Source: CALFBG01 sp045110315
GTDB lineage: Bacteria; Bacteroidota; Bacteroidia; Chitinophagales; Saprospiraceae
Direction of reading: 5' to 3'
Length of the DNA stretch: 64,000 bases
NCBI GenBank assembly: GCA_045110315.1
Contig: JBGCFY010000113.1
Location: 16,242-80,241 of the forward strand
Shown here piece after piece: positions 35,444-44,494 of this stretch. The notes beneath the pieces are model-generated. The model saw only the letters and a list, made by a program, of their open reading frames with translations. It was not told the origin of the DNA and searched no databases. Both the position numbers and the translations under genes were made by a program. Positions within the stretch are counted from its first letter, which is position 1; every line of letters begins with the position of its first letter.

Positions 35444-36655
35444 TTAGAGGTTATTTTTGGGATAACATAAATAATACTTTGTTATTATTTTCGGACGAAT
35501 CCCAAGTTCTGAAATTAACGACATCGGAAGCATTTGCCCATCTTTAAAAAGAATACTAATTTCGTCGGTCAGCGTACTATACACATTATTCGATTCTTCT
35601 CCTACTAATAAAAGGTAATCCGCATCCACGTTCGGATGGGCTTTCAAGATTTTTTGACGCACATTTTCGATCTGGTCACTTGAAAAGGGCTCATTTTTAA
35701 GCTGAATCTTGAATAATTTTCGATTTAATAAGCTTTTAGCAAGAAAAGAGAGTACAAAATCATCATTCGTAGCAAAACTTTTCAGTGCCATAACAATATC
35801 GTAATCATCTAGTTGTGCAAAATGTTCCAAGATTTCCGTTTTCTCTTCTACTATTTGATCTGCCTTAAGATCATTGTAAAGAAAATAGGCCAAATTTTTA
35901 GAAACGTCTAGTTTTTTTCCTTGCAACGCGAGCTCTTTTGCTCTTTTTAAAGTACGAATAAGCATCTGCTCCGCCGCCAAAACTGTTTTATGCAAATAAA
36001 CTTGCCAATACATGATACGACGAGCAGTCAAAAACCTTTCAATCGAATAAATTCCTTTCTCTTCTACTAGCAATTGATTATCTCGCACCGCCAACATCTT
36101 GATAATTCGATCATATCCGATTACTCCTTCTGAAACTCCCGTGAAAAAGCTATCACGATTCAAATAATCCATACGATCCATATCCAGTTGGCCAGATACC
36201 AATTGGTGCAAAAATTTCTTGGGATATTCGTCTTTAAAAATTTGAATCGCCAAAGTCAATCGACTATTGAACTGACGATTGAGTGCTTCCATAAAAAATA
36301 CAGAGAGGTCTTCGTGATGAATGCTGACCAAAGTATGTTCCAAGGCGTGTGAAAAAGGACCGTGCCCCATATCATGTAGCAAAATGGCAATCAATACGCC
36401 CTGCGACTCTTCTTCCGTAATCTCCGTTCCTTTCGACCGCAGTACACTAATCGTTTCCGTCATCAAATGTAGCGCACCCAAAGCGTGATGAAAACGGGTA
36501 TGCAAAGCGCCAGGATAGACATAATGCGTAAATCCCAATTGCTTTATCCTTCTAAGTCTTTGAAAATAAGGATGTTCCACCAAATCAAAGATCAAACCGT
36601 AAGGAATCTCCGTAAAACCATACACTGGGTCGTTGAATATTTTTTTCTGATTCAT
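35444..36655 (-). CDS. HD-domain phosphohydrolase (dGTPase-like)
   Basis: 403 residues. The HD metal site is clear: HTRFHHALGALHL (His52, His56) and LLHDMGHGPFSHALEH (His94, Asp95), with a later DMDRMDYLNRDSF supplying the final Asp. The family (COG1078) includes dGTP triphosphohydrolase-like enzymes of nucleotide metabolism and proteins of unknown substrate. In many Bacteroidota this gene lies close to porX. Here a 1.1-kb gap containing a family A element separates them. Confidence 0.9.
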   Translation of the reverse strand: MNQKKIFNDPVYGFTEIPYGLIFDLVEHPYFQRLRRIKQLGFTHYVYPGALHTRFHHALGALHLMTETISVLRSKGTEITEEESQGVLIAILLHDMGHGPFSHALEHTLVSIHHEDLSVFFMEALNRQFNSRLTLAIQIFKDEYPKKFLHQLVSGQLDMDRMDYLNRDSFFTGVSEGVIGYDRIIKMLAVRDNQLLVEEKGIYSIERFLTARRIMYWQVYLHKTVLAAEQMLIRTLKRAKELALQGKKLDVSKNLAYFLYNDLKADQIVEEKTEILEHFAQLDDYDIVMALKSFATNDDFVLSFLAKSLLNRKLFKIQLKNEPFSSDQIENVRQKILKAHPNVDADYLLLVGEESNNVYSTLTDEISILFKDGQMLPMSLISELGIRPKIITKYYLCYPKNNL

Positions 36656-36968
36656 ATCTTATCAAAGAATATACAAGCTTCCCATTTCGTTAAAAGCATA
36701 TTTTTTCACTTTTGGCTTATCCGTAGTTTAACTACATTCAAAGAACAAGCTACACAAGGTAGACTGATATCTGCTAGAAATGGTTGCTTGGTATTTTTAA
36801 TTTTTAATTATCATATAATAGTTAATTTATTTTAACAAGTACTTGGACAAATCTTTGCGGATCAATTTACCATTACGACCAAGACTAAAATTGTTTGCGC
36901 ACAAAGAAGATGCAAGGTTAAAACATTGTAATATAAATAGCACTTTCTTTTGTAGCCTTATTTCTAGT
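36656..36968. other. Gene-free interval upstream of the HD gene
   Basis: About 310 A/T-rich bases. I see no clear promoter box or hairpin. Short open frames here have no coding character. Confidence 0.4.
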
Positions 36969-37014
36969 GTAAGTACTAAGACAATGGAAAAATGCTATCA
37001 TTAAAATTAGTGAC
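36969..37014 (+). repeat. Extra partial family A end
   Basis: GTAAGTACTAAGACA at 36969-36983, then 31 bases that do not match the family A interior. It directly precedes the full copy at 37015, as if two insertions were joined or one was nested. Confidence 0.6.
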
Positions 37015-37201
37015 TAAGTACTAAGACAAATTTTTTTACTATTAAGTAAAAGTGCATAATTATTTTACCATTAAATTGCGTTAGATTTTGGACAGTACCG
37101 AGGCGCGAAAACCGCCCTAAGCTTTTGCTTAGGAAGGCTTTGAGGAGACTGCTCAAAAGATGATGCCAGTTAATAAGTCAATTAATTTGTCTTAGTACTT
37201 A
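37015..37201 (-). mobile_element. Full-length family A MITE-like element (187 bp)
   Basis: Perfect 16-base inverted ends TAAGTACTAAGACAAA / TTTGTCTTAGTACTTA. The reverse complement aligns almost throughout with the copy at 51675-51838, sharing for example AACTGGCA, TTTTGAGCAGTCTC, CAAAGCCTTCCTAAGCAAA, GGTTTTCG and AATCTAAC. It contains a perfect hairpin CCTAAGC-AAAA-GCTTAGG. There is no coding capacity. The outermost bases on both sides are TA, which would suit a TA-targeting (IS630/Tc1-like) mobiliser. Confidence 0.8.
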
Positions 37202-37741
37202 AATAGTTTGCAGCATTAAATTAACTAATAACTTGAAAGCCTTTTAAGCTTCTACTTCGTTAAAAAGCCTCACCAATGCTCCGGCATTGTCTGTATTTTT
37301 TGCCTCGTTTAAGCTCAAAATTCTTTTCAACTTATTGTAAACTCAATTTCCGCGAACCACTTACAATAAAAGTAAGACAATAATTGAGTGGAAACTCAAT
37401 CTTTTTAATTTTTTTAACGTTCAATAGCTTTATATGGATAGAAGATCCAAATGCGGCTCCCAATATTTGGGAGAACAAAGCACTTATATTTAGATAACAA
37501 AAGTAAAGAATTCATTTTATATACTTGCGTAGATTGGTGATTTGCTAGTGGAGATTAATTTTTAGCACGAATTTCCAAAGTCTAGTCCCTAATCTTTTTG
37601 TCGCGAAATAGTTAACATCGAAGTTGTATAAAATGTATCTTCAAGTTTTAAACTTGAAATCATTACTTCCACGTTGAAGTAAAACAACTTCATCAACTAA
37701 AAGTAACTTTTCAACAACTTCCTCACAACCAACAAAATTGA
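37202..37741. other. Gene-free interval upstream of porX
   Basis: It holds a hairpin CTCCCAA-TAT-TTGGGAG (37457-37473), a minus-strand TACTTTTG box (37498-37505) with no gene assigned, and an exact palindrome TTCAAGTTTTAAACTTGAA (37640-37658). That palindrome lies between two inverted family B ends (37620-37628 and 37681-37691). The last structure ends 51 bases before the porX start, so it could be regulatory. Confidence 0.45.
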
Positions 37742-39301
37742 ATGGAAAAAATCAAAATCCTCTGGGCAGACGACGAAATCGATCTTTTAAAACCTCAATT
37801 GCTTTTTTTAAAAAATAAAGGCTACGAGGTAATTACCGTTACCAATGGGCACGACGCCCTCGAAGAATGTGAAGAATCCAATGATATTGACGTCGTCTTT
37901 CTAGACGAATCGATGCCTGGATTAACGGGATTGGAAACGTTAAGTAGGATCAAAGAAAAGAATCGTCACTTACCCGTCGTTATGATCACCAAAAATGAAG
38001 CGGAAAATGTGATGGAAGAGGCACTTGGTTCTCAGATTTCTGATTACCTCATTAAGCCTGTGAATCCTAATCAAATTCTTTTGACACTGAAAAAGATTAT
38101 TGATAATAAACGCCTCGTACGGGAAAAAACAACTTCTGGTTACCAACAGGATTTTCGACAAATTCTCATGGAAATCAACAGTGGTTTGAATTACGAAGAA
38201 TGGGTCGATATCTATCGAAAAATTATTAATTGGGAACTAAAACTAGATGATTCTAGTACCAATCAAATGTCCGAGATTTTGGCAATGCAAAAAAGTGAAG
38301 CCAACGCTGCATTTTCTAAGTTTGTCACCAAAAATTACGTAGACTGGGTCGGCACCAAGGAAGAGAATAGCCCAACCTTTTCTAATAATTTACTTCGCCG
38401 AAAGGTTTTTCCAGAAATGGATTCGGACGTTCCTACCGTTTTGCTCTTACTCGATAATTTACGCTACGATCAGTGGAAAACATTAGAACCTATTTTCTCT
38501 GAATTTTTCAGAGTAGAATCCGAAGACTTCTTCTACAGTATTCTTCCTACTTCTACCCAATACAGTAGAAATGCCATTTTTGCGGGTTTGATGCCTTCAG
38601 AAATCCAAGAGTATTTTCCTGAATGGTGGCTCAATGACAATCAGCCCGGTGGGAAAAATATGAAAGAATTTGAATTGCTCAAAGAACAAATTAAACGTAC
38701 TTTCCGCAAAGAGGTGAAATGTGATTACGTCAAAATCACCAACGTCAATAATGCTAATAAACTCCACGATAATATCATTAATTATCTCCAAAATGACCTG
38801 ATGGTGATTGTCTACAACTTTATCGATATGTTGTCGCACGCACGTACTGAGATGGAAGTTTTAAAGGAATTAGCAGGCGATGAAAAAGCGTATCGCTCTT
38901 TGACAAAGTCTTGGTTTGAACACTCGCAATTATGGGCGGCGCTCAAAAAAATCGCCGATCGAGATATCCAATTGATCGTTACGACGGATCACGGTACCAT
39001 TCGAGTCAATCAACCTTCCAAGGTAGTTGGAGACCGAGAAACAACGACGAATTTGCGCTACAAGGTTGGTAGAAATTTACAATACGACCGCAAGGATGTT
39101 TTGGAAGTAAAAGACCCGAAAAAAGCTTTCTTACCTCGTCCTAATGTAAGTTCGACTTTTATCTTTGCGAAAGAAGATAAATTTTTCCTTTATCCTAATA
39201 ATTACAATCATTATAATAATTACTACAAAAATACTTTCCAACACGGAGGGATTTCACTAGAAGAAATGATTTGTCCCATTATTAAGATGAGATCAAAATA
39301 A
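37742..39301 (+). CDS. porX: PorX-type response regulator with PglZ domain (T9SS regulator)
   Basis: 519 residues, matching PorX of Porphyromonas (518). A receiver domain (1-120) has Asp10/Asp11 for metal, phospho-acceptor Asp55 in VVFLDESMPG, Thr83 and Lys105 (DYLIKPVN). A helical linker leads to a PglZ/alkaline-phosphatase-like domain with VLLLLDNLRYDQW and TTDHGTIRVNQP. PorX works with the kinase PorY and the sigma factor SigP to switch on T9SS genes, and its effector domain is a phosphodiesterase for oligonucleotides. porY and sigP are not in the window. A strong terminator follows the gene. Confidence 0.94.
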   Translation: MEKIKILWADDEIDLLKPQLLFLKNKGYEVITVTNGHDALEECEESNDIDVVFLDESMPGLTGLETLSRIKEKNRHLPVVMITKNEAENVMEEALGSQISDYLIKPVNPNQILLTLKKIIDNKRLVREKTTSGYQQDFRQILMEINSGLNYEEWVDIYRKIINWELKLDDSSTNQMSEILAMQKSEANAAFSKFVTKNYVDWVGTKEENSPTFSNNLLRRKVFPEMDSDVPTVLLLLDNLRYDQWKTLEPIFSEFFRVESEDFFYSILPTSTQYSRNAIFAGLMPSEIQEYFPEWWLNDNQPGGKNMKEFELLKEQIKRTFRKEVKCDYVKITNVNNANKLHDNIINYLQNDLMVIVYNFIDMLSHARTEMEVLKELAGDEKAYRSLTKSWFEHSQLWAALKKIADRDIQLIVTTDHGTIRVNQPSKVVGDRETTTNLRYKVGRNLQYDRKDVLEVKDPKKAFLPRPNVSSTFIFAKEDKFFLYPNNYNHYNNYYKNTFQHGGISLEEMICPIIKMRSK

Positions 39302-39332
39302 ATGCACTGAATGTCCTTTGGTGATAATCTAC

Positions 39333-39373
39333 AACGGCCTTAGCTTTTTACGAAAGCTAAGGCCGTTTTTTAT
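39333..39373. terminator. Bidirectional terminator between porX and the 39411 gene
   Basis: A perfect 15-bp stem AACGGCCTTAGCTTT / AAAGCTAAGGCCGTT with a 5-base loop, then TTTT. Confidence 0.9.
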
Positions 39374-39410
39374 AAAAAAAAATTCGACTTCCCGTATACC
39401 ATCAACTTCC

Positions 39411-39866
39411 CTAGGCTTCTTCTCGCCACAATTGCTTCACGACCTCAGGGTGTTCTTCCAAGAAATTCTTGAACTTATCTTTACTGGGAATAAAACTGAT
39501 TTTCTTTCCAAAATTCCCCGGTTCTCTTAAGTAGATGTGTAGCGTTTTAAACAACCAGTAATCTCGCTCAACAATTTTTTCAATATTGTGAAAAGGGTAA
39601 CGATAATTCTTATGATAGTTGGTAACGTAGATGAAAAGTTCGTCCATGTCAACGCGTTTTAAACGCATTACTGCCCAATATAAGATCGCGACACCAGCTA
39701 GAAAAAACGCCAACATGCCAAATTTAAAATTGGAAGTCGGTACCATTCCTACAAATTCTTGTTCTGAAAATAATAAAGCAATCGTGATCGTTCCAAAAAA
39801 TACAATCCACGCAACCGGTAAGAATATTTTTAAGACTAAAGTCAGCGATGTTGATACATTTTTCAT
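39411..39866 (-). CDS. Small two-helix membrane protein cotranscribed with tatC
   Basis: 151 residues from the Met of MKNVSTSLTLVLKIFLPVAW. The longer frame from 39971 would run into tatC, so the ATG 10 bases after the tatC stop is chosen. Two membrane helices (about 10-31 and 47-64) are followed by a PH-like cytoplasmic region (VDMDELFIYVTNYHKNYRYPFHNIEKIVERD...). Position and spacing put it in the tatC transcript. A role in Tat export is only suggested by this linkage. No named family is recognised. Confidence 0.7.
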   Translation of the reverse strand: MKNVSTSLTLVLKIFLPVAWIVFFGTITIALLFSEQEFVGMVPTSNFKFGMLAFFLAGVAILYWAVMRLKRVDMDELFIYVTNYHKNYRYPFHNIEKIVERDYWLFKTLHIYLREPGNFGKKISFIPSKDKFKNFLEEHPEVVKQLWREEA

Positions 39867-39876
39867 AAAACGGAAA

Positions 39877-40713
39877 TTAAAGCGAGGCTCTTTCCTCTTC
39901 TTCTTGCTTACGAATAACTCTTCTAGAAATAGAAATACTCCCTTCGTATAATACAAACAAAGGCACGCCAATCAAAAACTGGGTGACAATATCTGGTGGC
40001 GTAATTACCGCCGACAAAATTAAAATAATAATAAAAGCGTGCTTTCGATAAGTCCGCATAATATCGGGAGTTAGTAAGCCCAACTTAGTAAAAAAGTAAA
40101 CAACAATGGGCAATTCAAACACCAATCCGGTCGGTAAGGTTACCATCGTCATGGTATTGACGTAGGAAGATAAAGACGGCGCTGCTATGATTTCTCCCGC
40201 CAAATCGTATCCCAGTAAGAAATTGATCGCGAAAGGGGAAATAATAAAGTACCCAAAGCAAACCCCAATAACAAATAAAGTGGAACAAATCAGTACAATT
40301 CCTCCCGTTGCTCTTTGCTCTTCTTTGTACAAACCCGGTTTCACAAAACGCCAAATTTCCCAAAATAGATAAGGAAAAGCCATGACAAAGCCCATAATAA
40401 AAGAAACTTTGATATGCGTAAAGAACTGCTCCCCTACTTCAATTGCTTGCAACTTAATCGTACGGGGCACAAAGCACAAATCTTCCGAAATGGCACACAG
40501 TAGTTGATAACTCAGAAAACCTTCATTCCGAGGACCGTAGATTACACTACCAAAAACGAAATCTTCTGCCAAAAAAACCACAATGGCTAATATAACCACT
40601 GCAACGACCGACCGAACCAAATGCCAACGCAATTCTTCCAAATGCTCCAAGAAACTCATCTCCTTTTCTTGTTCCTCCTCGTAATTATCAACATCTATTT
40701 GATCTAAAGCCAT
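39877..40713 (-). CDS. tatC: Twin-arginine translocase subunit TatC
   Basis: Core receptor subunit of Tat export of folded proteins. 278 residues from MALDQIDVDNYEEEQEKEMSF. The ORF extends upstream to 40755, but the -7 box at 40745-40752 rules that out. The signature MSFLEHLEELRWHLVRS opens the first of six membrane helices, and FAFPYLFWEIWRFVKPGLY-type and GLVFELPIVVYFFTKLG segments follow in the right order. tatA/B are not adjacent. Confidence 0.95.
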   Translation of the reverse strand: MALDQIDVDNYEEEQEKEMSFLEHLEELRWHLVRSVVAVVILAIVVFLAEDFVFGSVIYGPRNEGFLSYQLLCAISEDLCFVPRTIKLQAIEVGEQFFTHIKVSFIMGFVMAFPYLFWEIWRFVKPGLYKEEQRATGGIVLICSTLFVIGVCFGYFIISPFAINFLLGYDLAGEIIAAPSLSSYVNTMTMVTLPTGLVFELPIVVYFFTKLGLLTPDIMRTYRKHAFIIILILSAVITPPDIVTQFLIGVPLFVLYEGSISISRRVIRKQEEEERASL

Positions 40714-40744
40714 AACATTTTTATCAGTTATCAAATTTCGATTG

Positions 40745-40752
40745 CAAAAGTA
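40745..40752 (-). promoter_or_regulatory. Bacteroidota -7 box for tatC
   Basis: The minus strand reads TACTTTTG, 32 bases upstream of the chosen tatC ATG. Confidence 0.55.
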
Positions 40753-41425
40753 CAAAAATTATTAATGCCTGCGCTGTTTTGAGTCCTAGTTTGAGTTTTC
40801 CTAACTGGAGATTAATGAGGATCAATCAACACTTCAATGTGCCTTCAATCGCAAATTCAGTTTCGGTCAACTAGTCTATTCTACAAATTAGTTTAAAAGT
40901 TGTTTAAAGAAAAGTACGCTTAGTGTTTTATTTTTTTTTAAAAAATATGCTACAGGTTGTTACTTTTTTAAGGATTACCGTTAGGCTATCATCAACGAGG
41001 TTCAAAACTTCGTTGAAACGATTAAAACTCCCTCGTCATCCTTAATTACTTATATGCAATCACGCTTACCTTTAATCATTGGCTTTTAGGAATATTTAAA
41101 CAGCAATTTTGAACGTGATCACTTTCGCTTTCAAAATACAGCATTCAAACTAATACTTGAAGCCTATCTATATTTTACCGACCACTTTTATTACCCTAGG
41201 TAGGAAGTCTAATTTCTACCAACATTTAGGAGGAATTTAAAAATTCATCCGAGCGCAAGCTTTTCTTTGGTGCACTACCGCTAGCATAGTGCCACTGATT
41301 GGACAGCTCTGCTGAAACTTATTACTTAGACACGGACAGTAAGCGGAAGTTTACTGCCCCTAGCAATTAGTGCTTACGGTGAACTAGTGGAACAATCAAT
41401 CATTTTTCAAAAAAATAATCTAACT
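40753..41425. other. Gene-free interval between tatC and gldM
   Basis: About 670 bases. No open frame is convincing. There is a weak minus-strand -24/-12-like site at 41280-41294. No TAnnTTTG box is found on the plus strand for gldM. Confidence 0.4.
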
Positions 41426-42940
41426 ATGTCTATACCAAAAGAACCCCGGCAGATTATGATCAATTTAATGTACATTGTCTTAACGGCTATGCTAGCTTTA
41501 AATGTATCGGCGGAAGTATTAAATGCTTTCTTTGCGCTAGATAAAAGCATTTCGAATAGTAGCGAAGTCGTCGAACAATCAAATACCAAATTGATTGCTA
41601 CGATTAATAAGCATGCGAATGCGTACCCACAGTTTGAAGCGATGGGAGACAAAGCCAATCAACTTCGAACGATCGCCGAGGAGTTTCACGATTACGTTGG
41701 AGCACTCAAAACTTTACTCATCGAAAACTCTGGAGGCATTGGGAAAGATAATTTACCGAAAGGAAAAAAAGATAAAGATGTTACAACTCGCCTCTTTGTA
41801 AAAGAAGGTCGTGGAGAAGAGCTCCAATCAAAAATTGAGCAGGTCCGCCAAAGTTTACTTGCCCTGATCGAATCAGAAACGGCGCGTACCCAAATTGCCA
41901 TCAATTTACCACTTCGGACAGAAGAAATTCCTGCCGATAGCAAGCACGATACTTGGGCGGCTCATCGCTTCAAACAAATGCCCGTCGCCGCTACCCTTCC
42001 CATTTTGACCAAACTCCAAAACGATATCAAAATTTCCGAAACTGCTATTCTGAACCACCTTGTCAATCAAATTACTGACACCGAAACGTTAGATCAATAC
42101 GACGCAATTGTCTCTTCCAACAAAAGTTATGTGATCAAGGGTGAAGCCTATGAGGCAGAAATTTTTCTCGGTGCGTATAGCAGTACCGTTGATAATATTT
42201 CGGTGAGCGTCAATGGAAAAAACTATCCTGTTCGGAATGGAAAGGCGCAATTCTCCGTACAACCCAATCAAATTGGAACGCAAGATTACGAGGCGACGAT
42301 TCGGGTCAAGAATCCACTGACTCAAGCAGTTGAATCTTATAAAAAGCGATTTACTTTTGAAGTTGGCGAACGTTCCGTTACCGCTTCTGCTGATAAAATG
42401 AATGTTTTTTACGTTGGTGTTGACAATCCACTTTCTATTTCTGCGGCGGGTGTTCCAAGTAATCAAGTACAGGTATCGGTGCAAGGAGCCAACATTAAAA
42501 AAATGACCAATGGAAAGTATAATGTCACCGCAAGCAAAACGGGCAAAGCGATTGTTACCGTCGCGGGTGGCGGCTTAACGCCAACAAAATTCGAATATCG
42601 CGTCAAACCTATCCCAACCCCAGTGGCTAAACTCGGAGATAAAACGGCTGGCACCTTGACTCCCGCTGCCATAAAAATTCACGATCGCCTTTTTCCACAC
42701 TTAGAGCGTTTTGACTTTGAGGCTCGTTGCAAAATTTCGGGTTTTGAACTTACGCGCTTACCCAAAGGAGATGATCCACAATTTCAACAAAATCAAGGCG
42801 GACGATTTAGTAGTGCCGTTAAAAATATTATCAACCGAGCAAAGCGAGGCGATGTTTTTTACTTTGATAAAGTGAAGGCTAGATGTCCTGGTGATCAATA
42901 CCAGCGCACCCTCAATAGCTTAGTATTCAATATTAAATAG
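41426..42940 (+). CDS. gldM: T9SS/gliding motor protein GldM (PorM)
   Basis: 504 residues from MSIPKEPRQIMINLMYIVL. A possible earlier start at 41387 would add 13 residues. It has the hallmark KEPRQ-MINLMY-VLTAMLALNVSAEVLNAF membrane helix near the N-terminus and a long periplasmic part of helical then beta domains (D1-D4), with SNKSYVIKGEAYEAEIFLGAYSS as in PorM. GldM and GldL form the proton-driven T9SS motor, and GldM contacts the GldK-GldN ring through its C-terminal domains. gldN follows 248 bases later. gldK and gldL are not upstream, unlike in the usual gldKLMN operon. Confidence 0.94.
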   Translation: MSIPKEPRQIMINLMYIVLTAMLALNVSAEVLNAFFALDKSISNSSEVVEQSNTKLIATINKHANAYPQFEAMGDKANQLRTIAEEFHDYVGALKTLLIENSGGIGKDNLPKGKKDKDVTTRLFVKEGRGEELQSKIEQVRQSLLALIESETARTQIAINLPLRTEEIPADSKHDTWAAHRFKQMPVAATLPILTKLQNDIKISETAILNHLVNQITDTETLDQYDAIVSSNKSYVIKGEAYEAEIFLGAYSSTVDNISVSVNGKNYPVRNGKAQFSVQPNQIGTQDYEATIRVKNPLTQAVESYKKRFTFEVGERSVTASADKMNVFYVGVDNPLSISAAGVPSNQVQVSVQGANIKKMTNGKYNVTASKTGKAIVTVAGGGLTPTKFEYRVKPIPTPVAKLGDKTAGTLTPAAIKIHDRLFPHLERFDFEARCKISGFELTRLPKGDDPQFQQNQGGRFSSAVKNIINRAKRGDVFYFDKVKARCPGDQYQRTLNSLVFNIK

Positions 42941-43188
42941 TACAAGTTCAAAATTAGCTTTAGCAGTAAAGTCGGTGCCTTTTGGCGAACGGTTTTACAC
43001 AAGGATGAAGAGGTTATTCCGTCTTCATGATTCTAAATCCCCGAACGAAAATGGCTCCTTGGTCGGTAAGTTTATTTTCGATGTTTTATAGTCGCTATAA
43101 AATGAGGGGATTTCTTTTTCCTTTTTAACCAAACTTATGAAGTTGTTTTAAAAATTTATTTTCCACCAAAAAAAAATTAAAATCCTTT
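42941..43188. other. Structured gldM-gldN spacer
   Basis: A 248-base gap instead of the usual few bases. It has a hairpin ATGAAGA ... TCTTCAT (about 43004-43028) and a wide stem AAATCCCC ... GGGGATTT followed by CTTTTTCCTTTTT (about 43034-43123), which looks like an attenuator or terminator. A family B end GAAGTTGTTTTAAAAAT lies at 43139-43155. Confidence 0.5.
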
Positions 43189-43992
43189 ATGAAATATCTT
43201 TTGATGATCTTTTTTGTAACCTTCCATCTTTCTATCCTTTGTAGTCAAGTGCTTGATGATATTGTAAAACGAGAAATCATGCAAGATCGAAAAGTACTCG
43301 CCTATCAACCCTTGCGCGAAGCGGATATCTTTTGGGAAAAACGCGTTTGGCGCATCATTGACGTACGGGAGAAAATGAACTTGAGTTTTATCAATCCGCA
43401 AGCTCCCTTTTTCGATATATTAATCAAAGCAGCCGCAGATAAAAAAATTACGCCGTATAGTGCAGAAGATGACAAATTCACCTACGCTTTATCCGACGAA
43501 GAAATGGACGATGTACTCTTTGATCGGGATACGATTGAACGTATTAATTTTGATACTGGCGATACGGAATGGGTGCCTATCCAAAATAATATTTTCTACG
43601 AAGACATCAAACGCTATCGCCTCAAAGAAGTTTGGTTTTTTGATGAAAATACGTCCACGATGCAAGTGCGAATTTTGGGTATTGCTCCGCTGATTGAAGT
43701 ACGCGATGAAAACGGAAATTTCCGCTATGAAAAGCCACTTTTTTGGGTATACTATCCAGAGCTCCGACAAGCCTTGGCGCGCCATAAAGTTTTTTTGGAA
43801 GGCAATGATAGTAGTTTGATTAGTTGGGAAAACTTATTCGAAATGCGTTATTTCGCCAGTAGTATTTATAAAGCTTCTAATATTCGAGACCAACGCTTGC
43901 AAGAACAATATTCTGGCGTAGATTTATTGCTCGAAGCAGATAAAATCAAACAAGAGATTTTTAATTTCGAACACGACCTTTGGACCTATTAA
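43189..43992 (+). CDS. gldN: T9SS/gliding protein GldN (PorN)
   Basis: 267 residues. A signal peptide (about 1-19, ending ILCSQ) leads to the GldN core: VLDDIVKREIMQDRKVLAYQPLREADIFWEKRVWRIIDVREKMN, then PFFDILIKAAADKKITPYSAEDDKFTYALS and a C-terminal IKRYRLKEVWFFDENTSTMQVRILGIAPL. GldN assembles with the lipoprotein GldK into the periplasmic ring of the T9SS. It lies downstream of gldM, with a structured spacer between. It ends at a terminator. Confidence 0.94.
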   Translation: MKYLLMIFFVTFHLSILCSQVLDDIVKREIMQDRKVLAYQPLREADIFWEKRVWRIIDVREKMNLSFINPQAPFFDILIKAAADKKITPYSAEDDKFTYALSDEEMDDVLFDRDTIERINFDTGDTEWVPIQNNIFYEDIKRYRLKEVWFFDENTSTMQVRILGIAPLIEVRDENGNFRYEKPLFWVYYPELRQALARHKVFLEGNDSSLISWENLFEMRYFASSIYKASNIRDQRLQEQYSGVDLLLEADKIKQEIFNFEHDLWTY

Positions 43993-44051
43993 CGTACCGC
44001 GCGGTGTGAAAGTAATCTTACATCGCGTCCCTTGATTTTATGATTTAAACG

Positions 44052-44083
44052 AGCTTTGGTGAACTTTCATCAAGGCTTTTTTT
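44052..44083 (+). terminator. Terminator of gldN
   Basis: Stem AGCTTTGGTGAA / TCATCAAGGCT (with G-T pairs), short loop, then TTTTTTT. After it, to 44494, lies A/T-rich DNA with a family B end at 44119-44129 and no gene. Confidence 0.75.
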
Positions 44084-44494
44084 GTGTAAGCGCTGATACA
44101 ACTTGAAGTTCTTAAGTTGAAGTTGTTTTGGTACGCCTTATCTTCTTTAACACGCTTTTAACTTTCAATTGATCGGAGTTTACTAAACTAAGTCTATCCC
44201 GTACTGTTTATTCCTTGAGCCGTTTCAATTACATTGAAATATAGATAATGACTTTAGCATAAAGCTGATCCAAAAGTAAATTTATGACATAAAAAGACTT
44301 ACACGATAGAAGTTTTTCATTTTTTTAAATAAAAAAGCAGCTAAAATCGTTATTATAATAGATTTGAAATGGAAGCTTAATTTCTAAGGAAAACATTAGC
44401 AATTAAAGCGTGGATTTAACTACTTTGTACATTAGAGCTATTTAACTAAGTGCTTATCACCTCCTGAGGGTCTTTAAAAAGTAAAAAATAACAA

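Noticed and set aside
37498..37505. Minus-strand TACTTTTG box upstream of porX
   Set aside because: It matches the -7 consensus but faces 840 bases of non-coding DNA before the HD gene, and there is no -33 box.
41280..41294. Minus-strand TGGCAC-N5-TAGC between tatC and gldM
   Set aside because: Spacing and the -12 GC fit, but TTGC is degraded to TAGC and it lies over 500 bases from tatC, which has its own -7 box. Too weak to call.
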